NCBI RefSeq assembly: GCF_031769195.1
Contig: NZ_JAVHNP010000003.1
Location: 434,001 to 498,000, forward strand
Source of the DNA: Vreelandella sp031769195
GTDB lineage: Bacteria > Pseudomonadota > Gammaproteobacteria > Pseudomonadales > Halomonadaceae
Length of the DNA: 64,000 nucleotides
Reading direction: 5' to 3'
Part shown: positions 50,678 through 59,057 of the stretch, piece by piece
How positions within the stretch are numbered: the stretch's first letter is position 1
How the letters are laid out: every line of letters begins with the position of its first letter
Translations under genes and position numbers: made by a program
Notes under the pieces: generated by a model
What the model saw: only the letters and a program-made list of their open reading frames with translations
The model's database searches: none
Told to the model about the DNA's origin: nothing

Positions 50678-52551
50678 AGCTCCGCTCCTTGCAATGTCAT
50701 TCTTCTGGAAGACCGCCACGCCCATAGATAGAGGCCCGTTAGGCTCGCAATGCCCACTAATCCCAGTGTGATGTTAGGTACCAGTGCCAATAGCCCTGCG
50801 GTTGCCAGCAGCGCACTATCCAACCATCGGTTACCGAAGAGGCGAGCGCCCCCCAGTATGCCGGCGAAAGCCAAGACAAAGGCCATGGCACGCGCAGCGG
50901 CTAAGGTAATGTCCCAGGCGTCGCCTAAACCGATAAGCGCGGGGTATGCGAGGATCAGGAAAGGAATAATGTAGGTAGTGGCCCCCAAGCGTATAGCGTG
51001 GCCAGCGACCTGCAACCAGCCCGCCTTGGCGATACCAGCGGCCACAAAAACAGCGATACATACCGGCGGGGTGATGACTGATATCGTCGCAAAATAGAAG
51101 ACAAACAGATGGGCGACTAACGGTTCAATACCGATGCGCGTCAGGGCAGGTGCCAGCACAGCAGCCACCAGCACATAGGCCGCCGTAGTCGGAATGCCCA
51201 TGCCCATAATGAGACAGATGACGGCGACAATCAGCGCCACTAGGAGAACCTGTTCTCCCGCAACACTGACCACGAGTGTCGACAGCGTGACACCAATACC
51301 CGTTAGGTTGAGCATGGCGACCAAAATTTGCGCGCCAGCGAGTAACACCCCGATGATCACCATGCCCTTGCCAGCGTCTTCCAAGCCGGTTACTAACGAG
51401 CGTACTAGTTGGCGAGGCGGTGTTCGGTCTAAGAAGCCAAAGAAAAGATAGCTGATCAACAGTAAGGTAATGCCCAGGAAGGCGGCGAATTGGATGGAGT
51501 AGCCGTTTAAAACGCCACCAAATAAGCCACCTAGCGCTGCCACAATAGGCACTAGTCGTCTAAATTGAAGTACGTCGGGCCAAGCGGGAAGCTCGCTTTC
51601 CGGTACCAACGGTAGGGCTTTGCGCACTGCTACCAAGTGCAGCGTAAAGAAGACTGCGACATAGAAAAGGAACGCGGGTAATACGGCAGCCAGGGCAATG
51701 GTAACGTAGCTGACACCCAGTATCTCTGCCATGATGAAGGCCGCTGCCCCTAAAATAGGCGGTGCGATCTGCCCCCCTGTGGATGCAACGGCCTCTACGC
51801 CGCCAGCAAAGGCCGGTGGGTATTTGAGCCGCTTCATCATAGGAATAGTGAAGTTGCCGGTGGTGGCCACGTTCGCTACCGCACTACCGCTGACCATCGC
51901 GAACAGACTGGAGGCCACGGTCGCAATTTTGGCGGCGCCCCCTTGGCTACGTCCACCGATGCGCATTGAAAGGTCAATAAACGTTTGGCCTCCCCCTGTA
52001 TGGAGCAAAAGGCTACCAAAGAGTACAAACGCGGCAATGGTAGTGGCTGCGACGCCAAGCAACATGCCCCATACGCCTAAATCCCCGAGAAACAACGTTT
52101 CAGTGACGAAGCTAGCATCAAAACCCCGATGGCTAAGCGGTCCTGAGAGCCGGTCACCCAGCAGGGCATAGGCGATACCCATGGTGACTAACAGCGGAAA
52201 GACCCATCCAATAGCCCGTCGAGCCACTTCCAAAATGGACACCACGAGAAGGGCAGTAAGCGCCATATCTTGGGTGGTTGCCCAGGGAAGAGTGGTCAGA
52301 ATGCTGTTAGCGTTGAAGGTAATAAACAGGCAGGCGGTGATGGCTCCCAGGGCTAATAAACCATCGATGGCTATCCCTAAGGGGCGCCAGGATTTTCCAG
52401 CGCCCAGTGGGTAGGTAAGTAGCCCCAACCCGATGACCAGCGCAAGAAAGAGACTGCGATGAACCAAGCTTTCAAAAGGCCCGGTTGCTGAGGTATAGAA
52501 GATGAAGCCGCCCAAGAATAGGGCGACCAGCATAAGCAGCTTATTGCGCAT
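50674..52551 (-). CDS. TRAP transporter fused permease (DctQM, TAXI type)
   Basis: A 625-residue inner-membrane protein with about 16 or more hydrophobic segments. It corresponds to the fused small and large TRAP subunits that go with TAXI binding proteins; GGQTFIDLSMRIGGRSQGG, SGSAVANVATTGNFTIPMM, and GMGIPTTAAYVLVAAVLAP are the typical DctM segments. It is driven by a sodium or proton gradient and takes up a carboxylate. It lies 18 bp after the TAXI gene and overlaps the next gene by 4 bp. Confidence 0.92.
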   Translation of the reverse strand: MRNKLLMLVALFLGGFIFYTSATGPFESLVHRSLFLALVIGLGLLTYPLGAGKSWRPLGIAIDGLLALGAITACLFITFNANSILTTLPWATTQDMALTALLVVSILEVARRAIGWVFPLLVTMGIAYALLGDRLSGPLSHRGFDASFVTETLFLGDLGVWGMLLGVAATTIAAFVLFGSLLLHTGGGQTFIDLSMRIGGRSQGGAAKIATVASSLFAMVSGSAVANVATTGNFTIPMMKRLKYPPAFAGGVEAVASTGGQIAPPILGAAAFIMAEILGVSYVTIALAAVLPAFLFYVAVFFTLHLVAVRKALPLVPESELPAWPDVLQFRRLVPIVAALGGLFGGVLNGYSIQFAAFLGITLLLISYLFFGFLDRTPPRQLVRSLVTGLEDAGKGMVIIGVLLAGAQILVAMLNLTGIGVTLSTLVVSVAGEQVLLVALIVAVICLIMGMGIPTTAAYVLVAAVLAPALTRIGIEPLVAHLFVFYFATISVITPPVCIAVFVAAGIAKAGWLQVAGHAIRLGATTYIIPFLILAYPALIGLGDAWDITLAAARAMAFVLAFAGILGGARLFGNRWLDSALLATAGLLALVPNITLGLVGIASLTGLYLWAWRSSRRMTLQGAEL

Positions 52552-52569
52552 GGTACCGAGCTCCTCGAC

Positions 52570-53544
52570 TTATTCTGTCGGCATCAGACGGTCAGGAATG
52601 TCGTATCCCTGCTCTTCAAAATAGCGTGCAGCTCCAGGATGAAAGGGAACGGTGCCACTGCTGAGGGTGAGCTCGGCGATATCGACATCGGCGAGGTTGG
52701 CGAGCGCACTGACTTGCGGTTCGGGATTTTCCATCACGGCTTTCACAATTTGGTAGGCCGTTTCCTCATCAAGCTCAGGGCTTGCATGCATCGCCAAACC
52801 AAAGCTCCAGGTGGAGTAAGCGGGTACTCCATCAGCCGCTCCTTCAGGAATATGAACGACGGAAATATCTGGCATCTGCTCATTCAGAATGGCGGTTTGT
52901 TCATCGCTTAGGGAGAGCACTTGGATAGGAGTGAAAGTGGCAATATCCATGGAGGACCCATCCAGCTTTTCACCCACGCCAGATTTAACGTATCCCGCCA
53001 TACGGTTGTCTTTGACACCGGCAACCACATCCGTCGTAGAGCCGCGTACATACTCTGGGGTAAGCCCCAGTGTCTCCATAACGGCAATCGTCGTGGCTTC
53101 GGTGGCAGAGCCGGTAATGCCAGGGTTAAGGCGCGCGCCGTCTAGTTCTGCCATGCTGGTGACGCCCGAATCTTCGCGCATAACGACATTTTGTGGCGCT
53201 TGGGAATAGACCCAAAGCAGGCGGTTATCCACGGGGCGTCCTTCAAACTCACCTTCGCCCGCATAGGCGTGATAGCCCACGTTGGTGGTGACGAGCCCCA
53301 TATCGACCTGGTTTCTTAAAATTCGGCGCAAGTTATCCACTGTGGCACCGGTTTCTACGACCGAGGTGCGCACACCGTCCACATGCTGATTGATAATTTG
53401 CCCAACGGCGACGAAATAGCCGTATTGGCTAGACGATGTAGAGGTTGAGCCAATTAACAGTTGCTCTTCTGCTTGAGCGGCCGTGCCTGCGATTAAGCCA
53501 GCACTGAGAATAGCGGTTAAGAGTGGCGTTTTTAGTGAGTACAT
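52570..53544 (-). CDS. TAXI family TRAP transporter solute-binding protein
   Basis: A 324-residue secreted protein with a signal peptide (about 1-25, cleaving after GTAAQA) and the TAXI fold: LLIGSTSTSSSQYGYFVAVGQ, VVETGATVDNLRRILRNQVDMGLV, and FHPGAARYFEEQGY at the C-terminus. It delivers the carboxylate substrate to the TRAP permease encoded next. It is the first gene of the operon, 130 bp from the divergent LysR gene. Confidence 0.92.
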   Translation of the reverse strand: MYSLKTPLLTAILSAGLIAGTAAQAEEQLLIGSTSTSSSQYGYFVAVGQIINQHVDGVRTSVVETGATVDNLRRILRNQVDMGLVTTNVGYHAYAGEGEFEGRPVDNRLLWVYSQAPQNVVMREDSGVTSMAELDGARLNPGITGSATEATTIAVMETLGLTPEYVRGSTTDVVAGVKDNRMAGYVKSGVGEKLDGSSMDIATFTPIQVLSLSDEQTAILNEQMPDISVVHIPEGAADGVPAYSTWSFGLAMHASPELDEETAYQIVKAVMENPEPQVSALANLADVDIAELTLSSGTVPFHPGAARYFEEQGYDIPDRLMPTE

Positions 53545-53641
53545 AGCAATTGCTCTCTCTGGGTATTGTGGGTTGTTGGTTCCAGAAGATGCGTGTCATT
53601 TGACTTAATTAGAATGGGAGAGCCTGCTAGTATTTGTCTAA

Positions 53642-53674
53642 TATAATTATACGAACGAGACTTTTACTTTATTT
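53642..53674. promoter_or_regulatory. AT-rich control region between the LysR gene and the TAXI operon
   Basis: The 130-bp divergent gap carries an AT-rich dyad, TAATATAATTATA (about 53639-53651), close to the LysR start. It is a plausible promoter/LysR box, but no full T-N11-A site could be fixed. The LysR ATG has no ribosome-binding site. Confidence 0.35.
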
Positions 53675-54592
53675 ATGCAGCCTTCTATCCGACAACTAAA
53701 AGCCTTTGTGGCGATTGCCGAGTTTGGCAGCTTTGTGGAGGCGTCCGAGCGTCTGCACATGTCGCAGCCAGCGTTAAGTATTGCTATTCGAAAATTGGAA
53801 GAGTGTGTTGGCGGTGTGCTGTTTAATCGCTCACCGCGAGGTGTACAGCTCACGCCAGAAGGAAAGTTCTTTCTGCCCACGGCTAGACGGCTGATTGGCG
53901 ATTGGGATGAGGCGCTGGGCGATCTTGGCGAGTTGTTCAATAAACAGAGAGGTAAAATAACGCTCGCCGCGTTGCCGACATTAGCGGCGGGATTTTTGCC
54001 GACCGTACTCGCCGACTATCGGCGTCGCTTTCCTAATATCGCCATCAGCGTTCACGATGTATTGGCCTCCCAGGTAGATGATCTTGTCAGCGATCATCGG
54101 GCAGATATCGGGCTATCAGTACAGCCGCTTCGCGCAGAAGCGACCCATTTTGAACCGCTCGTAGAAGATTACTTTGTCGCTGTATGTCCGGATGGACACC
54201 CCTTATTAGCGATGGACACCGTGTCTTGGGAAGCGCTTCTGCGCTACCCCATTATTGGCGTGAGCCGCCTGTCGAGTACGCGTGCTGCGATTGAGAGCGT
54301 ATTAAAAGTGCGGAGCCTGACAATGGACTTGATGTGTGAAGTGAGCCAAATCGGCACCGCAGGAAGAATGGTGGCCGCAGGTTTAGGGGTGGCTGCGCTC
54401 CCTTCACTCAGCTTTCGCCAGATCTCTGCGGAGGGCATAGGCTGGCGGCCTTTAACTGAGCCTTACGTACCTCGTTCGCTGGGTATCATCACCCCCTCCC
54501 GAGGCTCGCCTTCTGCTGCAGCAACCGCCATGCTGGAAACCATACGAGCACATGCGGGTCAGCTAGGCAGTATTACTATCCAGGGAAAATAA
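53675..54592 (+). CDS. LysR family transcriptional regulator
   Basis: A 305-residue regulator with the N-terminal LysR helix-turn-helix (about 3-62; FVEASERLHMSQPALSIAIRKLEE) and the effector-binding domain. It is transcribed away from the TAXI-TRAP/BKACE operon and most likely controls it in response to the substrate or an intermediate. Its stop codon lies within the terminator of the convergent nitrate operon. Confidence 0.9.
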   Translation: MQPSIRQLKAFVAIAEFGSFVEASERLHMSQPALSIAIRKLEECVGGVLFNRSPRGVQLTPEGKFFLPTARRLIGDWDEALGDLGELFNKQRGKITLAALPTLAAGFLPTVLADYRRRFPNIAISVHDVLASQVDDLVSDHRADIGLSVQPLRAEATHFEPLVEDYFVAVCPDGHPLLAMDTVSWEALLRYPIIGVSRLSSTRAAIESVLKVRSLTMDLMCEVSQIGTAGRMVAAGLGVAALPSLSFRQISAEGIGWRPLTEPYVPRSLGIITPSRGSPSAAATAMLETIRAHAGQLGSITIQGK

Positions 54593-54610
54593 AAGCCGCC
54601 CAAGAGCGGC
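54586..54610 (-). terminator. Terminator of the nrt operon
   Basis: Minus-strand stem GCCGC / GCGGC followed by TTTTATTTT. It overlaps the end of the convergent LysR gene. Confidence 0.8.
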
Positions 54611-54632
54611 AATGACAGGCCTTAACAAGCGA

Positions 54633-55484
54633 TCAAGCGCGCGCTTTTTTGGCCGGGGCAGCCGCCGCTGTTTTCTCACGCCGTTCAGCCAGATGCTCCA
54701 CTTTACGCTGTTTTTCGTAGAGAAAACGCAGCACTTCCTGGCGGTAGCGGTTATAGCGTGGGTCGTCGGCTAAGGTAATGCGGTTGCGCGGGCGAGGCAG
54801 GTCAATCTCAAGGATTTCGCCAATGCGCGCGGACGGGCCGTTGGTGAGCATGACAATCCGGTCGGAAAGCAGCACGGCTTCATCCACGTCATGGGTAATC
54901 ATGATGACCGTATTACCCAGCTCGTCTTGAATGCGCATGACTTCTTCTTGCAGGTGGGCACGGGTGAGCGCGTCCAGTGCGCCAAACGGCTCATCCAGCA
55001 GCAGCACTTTGGGCTCCATGGCGAGCGCGCGGGCAATCCCCACACGCTGTTTCATGCCGCCTGAAATTTCTGAAGGGCGCTTATTCAGCGCGTGAGACAT
55101 GCCGACCATTTCCAGGTTTTTAAGAATCCAGGCGTGGCGCTCGGCCTTGGTTTTGCTGCGGGCAAAGGTTTTATTTACCGCTAGGGCGACGTTTTCGTAG
55201 ACGGTGAGCCAGGGCAATAACGAGTGGTTTTGAAACACCACGCTGCGATCTGGACCTGGGGCATTAACTTCCTTGCCATCCAGAATGACCGCCCCTGAGG
55301 TCGAGGAGGTCAGCCCCGCGATAATATTGAGCAGCGTCGACTTACCGCAGCCTGAATGGCCAATAATCGAAATGTATTCGCCCTTGGCAACGCCCAGATC
55401 AATCTCTTTGAGGACGTTGGTGGTCGCACCTTTGGTGGCAAAGGTCATATCGACCTGCTCAACGCTTAAGTAGTGTGATGCCAT
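54633..55484 (-). CDS. nrtD: Nitrate ABC transporter ATP-binding protein
   Basis: A 283-residue ABC ATPase of the nitrate/sulfonate/taurine group. Walker A is GHSGCGKST, the signature is ISGGMKQR, and Walker B is VLLLDEPFGALD with the switch His in MITHDVDEA. It energises the NrtB permease encoded 15 bp upstream. Its C-terminus has a basic Ala/Lys tail (AAAAPAKKARA). GGGGAGG precedes ATG 55484. Confidence 0.9.
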   Translation of the reverse strand: MASHYLSVEQVDMTFATKGATTNVLKEIDLGVAKGEYISIIGHSGCGKSTLLNIIAGLTSSTSGAVILDGKEVNAPGPDRSVVFQNHSLLPWLTVYENVALAVNKTFARSKTKAERHAWILKNLEMVGMSHALNKRPSEISGGMKQRVGIARALAMEPKVLLLDEPFGALDALTRAHLQEEVMRIQDELGNTVIMITHDVDEAVLLSDRIVMLTNGPSARIGEILEIDLPRPRNRITLADDPRYNRYRQEVLRFLYEKQRKVEHLAERREKTAAAAPAKKARA

Positions 55485-55499
55485 GATGAAGCCTCCCCT

Positions 55500-56351
55500 T
55501 TAGCTTTGCGTAGTGCCACGCGTAACGCGGTTGCCGATAAAAGCCACGATGCGGTCAAGAATAAAGCCCACAATGCCGACGTAGATCAGCGCTAACACGA
55601 TGTCGCTGAGCATGGAGGCGTTCCAGGCGTCCCAAATGAAGAAGCCGATGCCGACACCGCCGATCAACATTTCTGCGGCCACGATGGCCAGCCACGACAG
55701 CCCAACGCCGATACGCAAGCCGGAGAAAATATACGGGGCGGCAGCGGGCAGCATGATGCGGGTAAAGTACTCCATGCCGTTAAGACGAATCACCCGCGAG
55801 ACGTTGCGGTAATCTTCGGGAATGTTGCGTACGCCCACCGAGGTATTAATGATGATGGGCCAGATCGCCGTGATGAAAATCACAAAAATGGCGGAGGGGT
55901 TGCTGTCCTGAAAACCGGCCAGTGAAATTGGCAGCCAGGCCAGCGGTGGCACGGTACGCAGTACCTGAAACACGGGGTCGAGGCCTCGCAGTGCCCAGGT
56001 GGATTGCCCCACCAAGACGCCGAGGCTGATACCGGCCACCACCGCTAGCAGATAGCCGTACGCGACGCGCTCAAGGCTTGCCAACACTTGCCAGCCCATG
56101 CCTTTGTCATTGCCGCCATAATCATAGAAGGGGTTAACGATCAGCTCCCACGTATCGCTGAGCACTTGTGAGGGGGCGGGCAGGGCAGCGCCGGGGCTTG
56201 AGCACAGAGCCTCCCAGATGCCGATGAGAATTGCCAATATCACTACCGGTGGCAGCACGTTTTTTACCAGGGTATCCCGCACGCGGGTAACCGCAGGGTG
56301 GGTGCTAAGCAGCGGCTTAGCCAGTGTGTCTGTGCGCGTTGATGTCGTCAT
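55500..56351 (-). CDS. nrtB: Nitrate ABC transporter permease
   Basis: A 283-residue inner-membrane permease with about six hydrophobic segments and the EAA loop (GMEYFTRIMLPAAAPYIFSGLRIGVGL). The sequence matches NrtB-type permeases, for example DYGGNDKGMGWQVLASLERVAYG in the first cytoplasmic part. It works with NrtA and NrtD to import nitrate. Confidence 0.9.
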   Translation of the reverse strand: MTTSTRTDTLAKPLLSTHPAVTRVRDTLVKNVLPPVVILAILIGIWEALCSSPGAALPAPSQVLSDTWELIVNPFYDYGGNDKGMGWQVLASLERVAYGYLLAVVAGISLGVLVGQSTWALRGLDPVFQVLRTVPPLAWLPISLAGFQDSNPSAIFVIFITAIWPIIINTSVGVRNIPEDYRNVSRVIRLNGMEYFTRIMLPAAAPYIFSGLRIGVGLSWLAIVAAEMLIGGVGIGFFIWDAWNASMLSDIVLALIYVGIVGFILDRIVAFIGNRVTRGTTQS

Positions 56352-56375
56352 GGTCAGTCTCCCAGGCAGCGTGGC

Positions 56376-57680
56376 TTAGGCCAGCGCCTTGATCTCCAGG
56401 CTATCGAGGTAGGCTTGCGGGTTTTCTGGGTCGAAGACTTTGCCATCAAACAGCGTCTCGACGCCGCGAGAGGTTGAGTCGGGAATATCCGCAGAGGCCA
56501 CACCCAGTGCTTGAGCGGCTTCGCGCCAAAGGTCTTCGCGGTTAACCTGATCAATCAAGGCCGCGCTATCGAAGTCTTGTGGTAGGTATCCCCAGCGCTT
56601 GTTCTCGGTCAAAAACCACAGGTCGTGACTCTTGAACGGGTAGGAAGCATGCTTATCCCAATAACGCATCATGTGCGGGTGGTTCTCCACCACGCGCCCG
56701 GTGCCGTAATCAAAGTTGCCCTGAATGCGGTCAATCAAGTCGGCGTAGGGGGCATGAATCCAGCGGCGGCGTGAGCAAATTTGCGCCATTTCTTCATGGT
56801 TGGCGGGGTCTTCACACCACATTTGCGCTTCCATAATGGCCATCAGCAGCGCTTTGGTGGCGTTGGGGTTGGCTTCCACGTAGTCGCTGCGCATGGCAAA
56901 GGCTTTTTCTGGGTGGTCGTTCCACAGCTCGCCGGTGGTGTTAGCGGTGTAGCCAATGCCTTGGTTGATCAACTGCTGATTCCAAGGTTCGCACACACAG
57001 AAGGTGTCCATGCTACCTACGCGCATATTGGCAACCATCTGAGCGGGGGGAATCGTAATAGTGGAGATATCGCGGTTGGGGTCGATACCGCCTGCGGCCA
57101 TCCAGTAGCGAATCCACATATCGTGGGTGCCGCCGGGAAACGTCATGGCGGCGCTGACTTCACTGCCGCCACTGCGTTTTGCCGCCAGGGCCTGGGCAAA
57201 TTCCCGGGTATCTAGCCCCACTTTCAGCTCAGCGTACTCATCGCCTACCGAGATGCACTGCCCGTTAAGGTTGAGGCGCGCCAGAATGCTCATGGGTACG
57301 GGAATGTTATTGGGTGTCATCGCACCGCTGGCGATCAGGTAGGGCATGGGGGTCAATATGTGGGCCCCATCAATCCCGTTGCGCTGCGAACCCAGCACGA
57401 GGTTGTCTCGGGTAGTGCCCCAGGAGGATTGTTTAAGCACTTCCACATCGGTCATGCCGTGCTTGGCAAAAAAGCCTTTTTCATCCGCAACAAACAGCGG
57501 TGCGGCATCCGTCAGTGCAATAAACCCTAGCTTGGCAGCGGTGGTTTCGGGTGTGCCGCTGGCAAAGGCCCAGCTAACAGGCAGGCTGCTCAGGAGTGCG
57601 GAGCTGCCCACCACCGCGGCGGAGCTTTTAAGGAAGTGGCGTCGTTCTGGTGAGTGGGATGAAGAAGTTTTTTTGCTCAT
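56376..57680 (-). CDS. nrtA: Nitrate-binding protein of the CmpA/NrtA family
   Basis: A 434-residue protein exported by the Tat route: the N-terminus has ERRHFLKSSAAVVGSSALL with the twin-arginine motif. The mature part follows NrtA closely (DGAHILTPMPYLIASGAMT, LNGQCISVGDEYAEL, FCVCEPWNQQLI). It binds nitrate in the periplasm for NrtB/NrtD. ATG 57680 has AGGAA eight bases upstream and is preferred over the longer frame to 57722, which would run into the leader attenuator. No assimilatory reductase gene is in the window. Confidence 0.92.
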   Translation of the reverse strand: MSKKTSSSHSPERRHFLKSSAAVVGSSALLSSLPVSWAFASGTPETTAAKLGFIALTDAAPLFVADEKGFFAKHGMTDVEVLKQSSWGTTRDNLVLGSQRNGIDGAHILTPMPYLIASGAMTPNNIPVPMSILARLNLNGQCISVGDEYAELKVGLDTREFAQALAAKRSGGSEVSAAMTFPGGTHDMWIRYWMAAGGIDPNRDISTITIPPAQMVANMRVGSMDTFCVCEPWNQQLINQGIGYTANTTGELWNDHPEKAFAMRSDYVEANPNATKALLMAIMEAQMWCEDPANHEEMAQICSRRRWIHAPYADLIDRIQGNFDYGTGRVVENHPHMMRYWDKHASYPFKSHDLWFLTENKRWGYLPQDFDSAALIDQVNREDLWREAAQALGVASADIPDSTSRGVETLFDGKVFDPENPQAYLDSLEIKALA

Positions 57681-57708
57681 GACACAGTTCCTGCCCTTTG
57701 GAGACGAA

Positions 57709-57759
57709 AACGGCGTCTGCAATTAAGCCCTTCTGAGAAGGACCATTGCAGACGCCGTT
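57709..57759 (-). terminator. Leader attenuator (intrinsic terminator) in front of nrtA
   Basis: A perfect 15-bp inverted repeat on the minus strand, AACGGCGTCTGCAAT (57759-57745) and ATTGCAGACGCCGTT (57723-57709), is followed by TTTTCG. The upstream arm shares its first 11 bases with the second ANTAR hairpin, so the two folds exclude each other. It lies between the predicted transcription start and nrtA, so unrelieved it would stop the operon. Confidence 0.8.
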
Positions 57760-57803
57760 GTCTGTTAATCATCGTTTTTATAGCTGAACCCACGTTGGCT
57801 CAG
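57749..57803 (-). ncRNA. ANTAR-target antitermination leader (two hexaloop hairpins)
   Basis: Two tandem stem-loops on the minus strand. P1 (57803-57784) is CTGAGCC-AACGTG-GGTTCAG, a 7-bp stem with one G-U pair. P2 (57764-57749) is CAGAC-AACGGC-GTCTG, a 5-bp stem. Both loops have six bases with A at position 1 and G at position 4, the published hallmark of RNAs bound by ANTAR proteins such as NasR, NasT and AmiR. A 19-nt linker separates them. P2 overlaps the attenuator arm, so ANTAR binding would stabilise P2 and let transcription pass into nrtA. The ANTAR protein itself is not in this window. Confidence 0.85.
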
Positions 57804-57816
57804 GCAATCAGCAATT

Positions 57817-57833
57817 TGCAGCTTATATGCCAA
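57817..57833 (-). promoter_or_regulatory. Sigma-54 (RpoN) promoter of the nrt operon
   Basis: On the minus strand TTGGCATATAAGCTGCA has TTGGCA at -24 and TGCA at -12, with GG and GC exactly 10 bases apart, and differs from the TTGGCACGNNNNTTGCA consensus at three positions. The predicted start is near 57806, so transcription would begin 3 nt before the first ANTAR hairpin. TGGTGC (57943-57948) and GCACCA (57964-57969), 130-160 bp upstream, resemble NtrC half-sites but do not form a full site. Confidence 0.8.
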
Positions 57834-57978
57834 TACGCCTTGCCCAGGGCAGGAAAGGTTTATCTTTCAATGGCTTGATAAAAATGGGAGGAAAGGGGCA
57901 GGGGGCGCTAGCGATGCCTTATTGTGCGTTGCAGCGTAACAATGGTGCGGTTTTGATCAAGATGCACCAAAACAGCAA

Positions 57979-58012
57979 CGCCCCAAGCCTCTCTATAAGA
58001 GTGCGTGGGGCG
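57979..58012 (-). terminator. Hairpin after the siderophore-binding protein gene
   Basis: Stem CGCCCCA / TGGGGCG enclosing a smaller CTCT/AGAG pairing, followed on the minus strand by TTGCTGTTTTGG. It lies just past the stop codon and probably terminates that gene before the nrt control region. Confidence 0.6.
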
Positions 58013-58031
58013 TATACGTTAGAAGGGGGAG

Positions 58032-58889
58032 TTAGGGCTGTGTGGCCAGAGCGCTGGTCACTTCGTCCATTTGCAGGGCCAGGCTTTGCAGGCCGCCGCC
58101 CGAGAGGTACCAAAGTGCCGGTGTCAGCATCACCACCTGAGGGTTTGTGCCTGCGTCCGCTAGGGTGTCACGCAACTGGTCGGCGTCTGCAGGCTCATCG
58201 CCAATGGCAGCGCTGCGGTCAATCACAAGCACCACCTCAGGATTGATCTCAGCAATCGCCTCAGCGGAAAGCGGCGTAAAGGTGCGTTCACCGCGTACTT
58301 CGGGAGTCACGCTCTCGGGCATCTCCAGCGCAGTAATGCCCAGCACCTGATGCACCACCGGGTGCTGGTTGAGCATCAAATTGCCGCCATTGTGTGTAAC
58401 GACTAGCGTTGTCGGGGCTTCGCGCAAGGCCCCTCTTTGCTGCTCAATCTCGGTGTGCAGCGCTGCTAACGCCGCTTCCGCGTTGCTTTCTGCGCTTAAT
58501 TGGCCAGCAAGTTCGTGCACGTTGGCATCAAAGGCCGCTAAATAGTCATCGCCCGTTAAGCTGGTATTGAGCAGCGGGGCAATCTCGCCTAGCTCTGCTT
58601 CCCAATCGGCCTGGCGGCCAGTGTGCACAATGAGCGTTGGGTTGGCGTCTGCCAGCGCTGCCATATCTGGCGAGCGCAGGCCGCCAATATCGCTGTAGGT
58701 ATCGGCGGCATACTGTTCAAGGTAGCGGGGTAGGCTTGCCTTCGGCACGCCCACCACTTGCTCGCTTAAGCCCAATGCGTCCAGCGTATCCAGACTGCCT
58801 AAATCAAACGTGGCAATACGTGAATCGGCGTTCGTGGCGGCGCTGGCGCTCACCATCAGTAACGCAGCGGCGATGGTTTTGACTGTCAT
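58032..58889 (-). CDS. Iron-siderophore ABC transporter substrate-binding protein
   Basis: A 285-residue periplasmic protein with a signal peptide (about 1-21, MTVKTIAAALLMVSASAATNA) and the TroA-like helical-backbone fold of siderophore binders (IATFDLGSLDTLDALGL; GLRSPDMAALADANPTLIV; EINPEVVLVIDRSAAIG). It resembles the YclQ/CeuE group, which binds catecholate or petrobactin-type ferric siderophores. No permease or ATPase genes are adjacent, so it is an orphan here. ATG 58889 has AAGGA six bases upstream. Confidence 0.82.
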   Translation of the reverse strand: MTVKTIAAALLMVSASAATNADSRIATFDLGSLDTLDALGLSEQVVGVPKASLPRYLEQYAADTYSDIGGLRSPDMAALADANPTLIVHTGRQADWEAELGEIAPLLNTSLTGDDYLAAFDANVHELAGQLSAESNAEAALAALHTEIEQQRGALREAPTTLVVTHNGGNLMLNQHPVVHQVLGITALEMPESVTPEVRGERTFTPLSAEAIAEINPEVVLVIDRSAAIGDEPADADQLRDTLADAGTNPQVVMLTPALWYLSGGGLQSLALQMDEVTSALATQP

Positions 58890-58921
58890 GGGAAGTCCTT
58901 TTTTGAGAAATATAGCTATAT

Positions 58922-58940
58922 GCAATAGTTTCTCATCATC
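58922..58940 (-). promoter_or_regulatory. Candidate Fur box upstream of the siderophore-binding protein gene
   Basis: The minus-strand 19-mer GATGATGAGAAACTATTGC matches the GATAATGATAATCATTATC consensus at 12 of 19 positions and lies 33 bp upstream of the start codon. Iron repression would fit the gene's role. Confidence 0.45.
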
Positions 58941-58998
58941 GCAGCAAGCCGAGGCGTTGTCTTGCCTCGATGGGGGAACAGTAGGTTGCAGAAAATGC

Positions 58999-59024
58999 GA
59001 CCGCCTCTTTATAAAGAGGCGGTC
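58999..59024 (-). terminator. Terminator of the pyrimidine-degradation operon
   Basis: A perfect 26-bp palindrome with arms GACCGCCTCTTTA / TAAAGAGGCGGTC, followed on the minus strand by GCATTTTCTG, 33 bp after the preA stop codon. Confidence 0.75.
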
Positions 59025-59057
59025 ATGACGACCTGAACAGGTGTGTCTGAGTAGTGG

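Noticed and set aside
57943..57969. NtrC enhancer site upstream of the nrt sigma-54 promoter
   Set aside because: TGGTGC and GCACCA point outward with a 15-nt gap, not the GCAC-N7-GTGC arrangement; kept only as a remark under the promoter.
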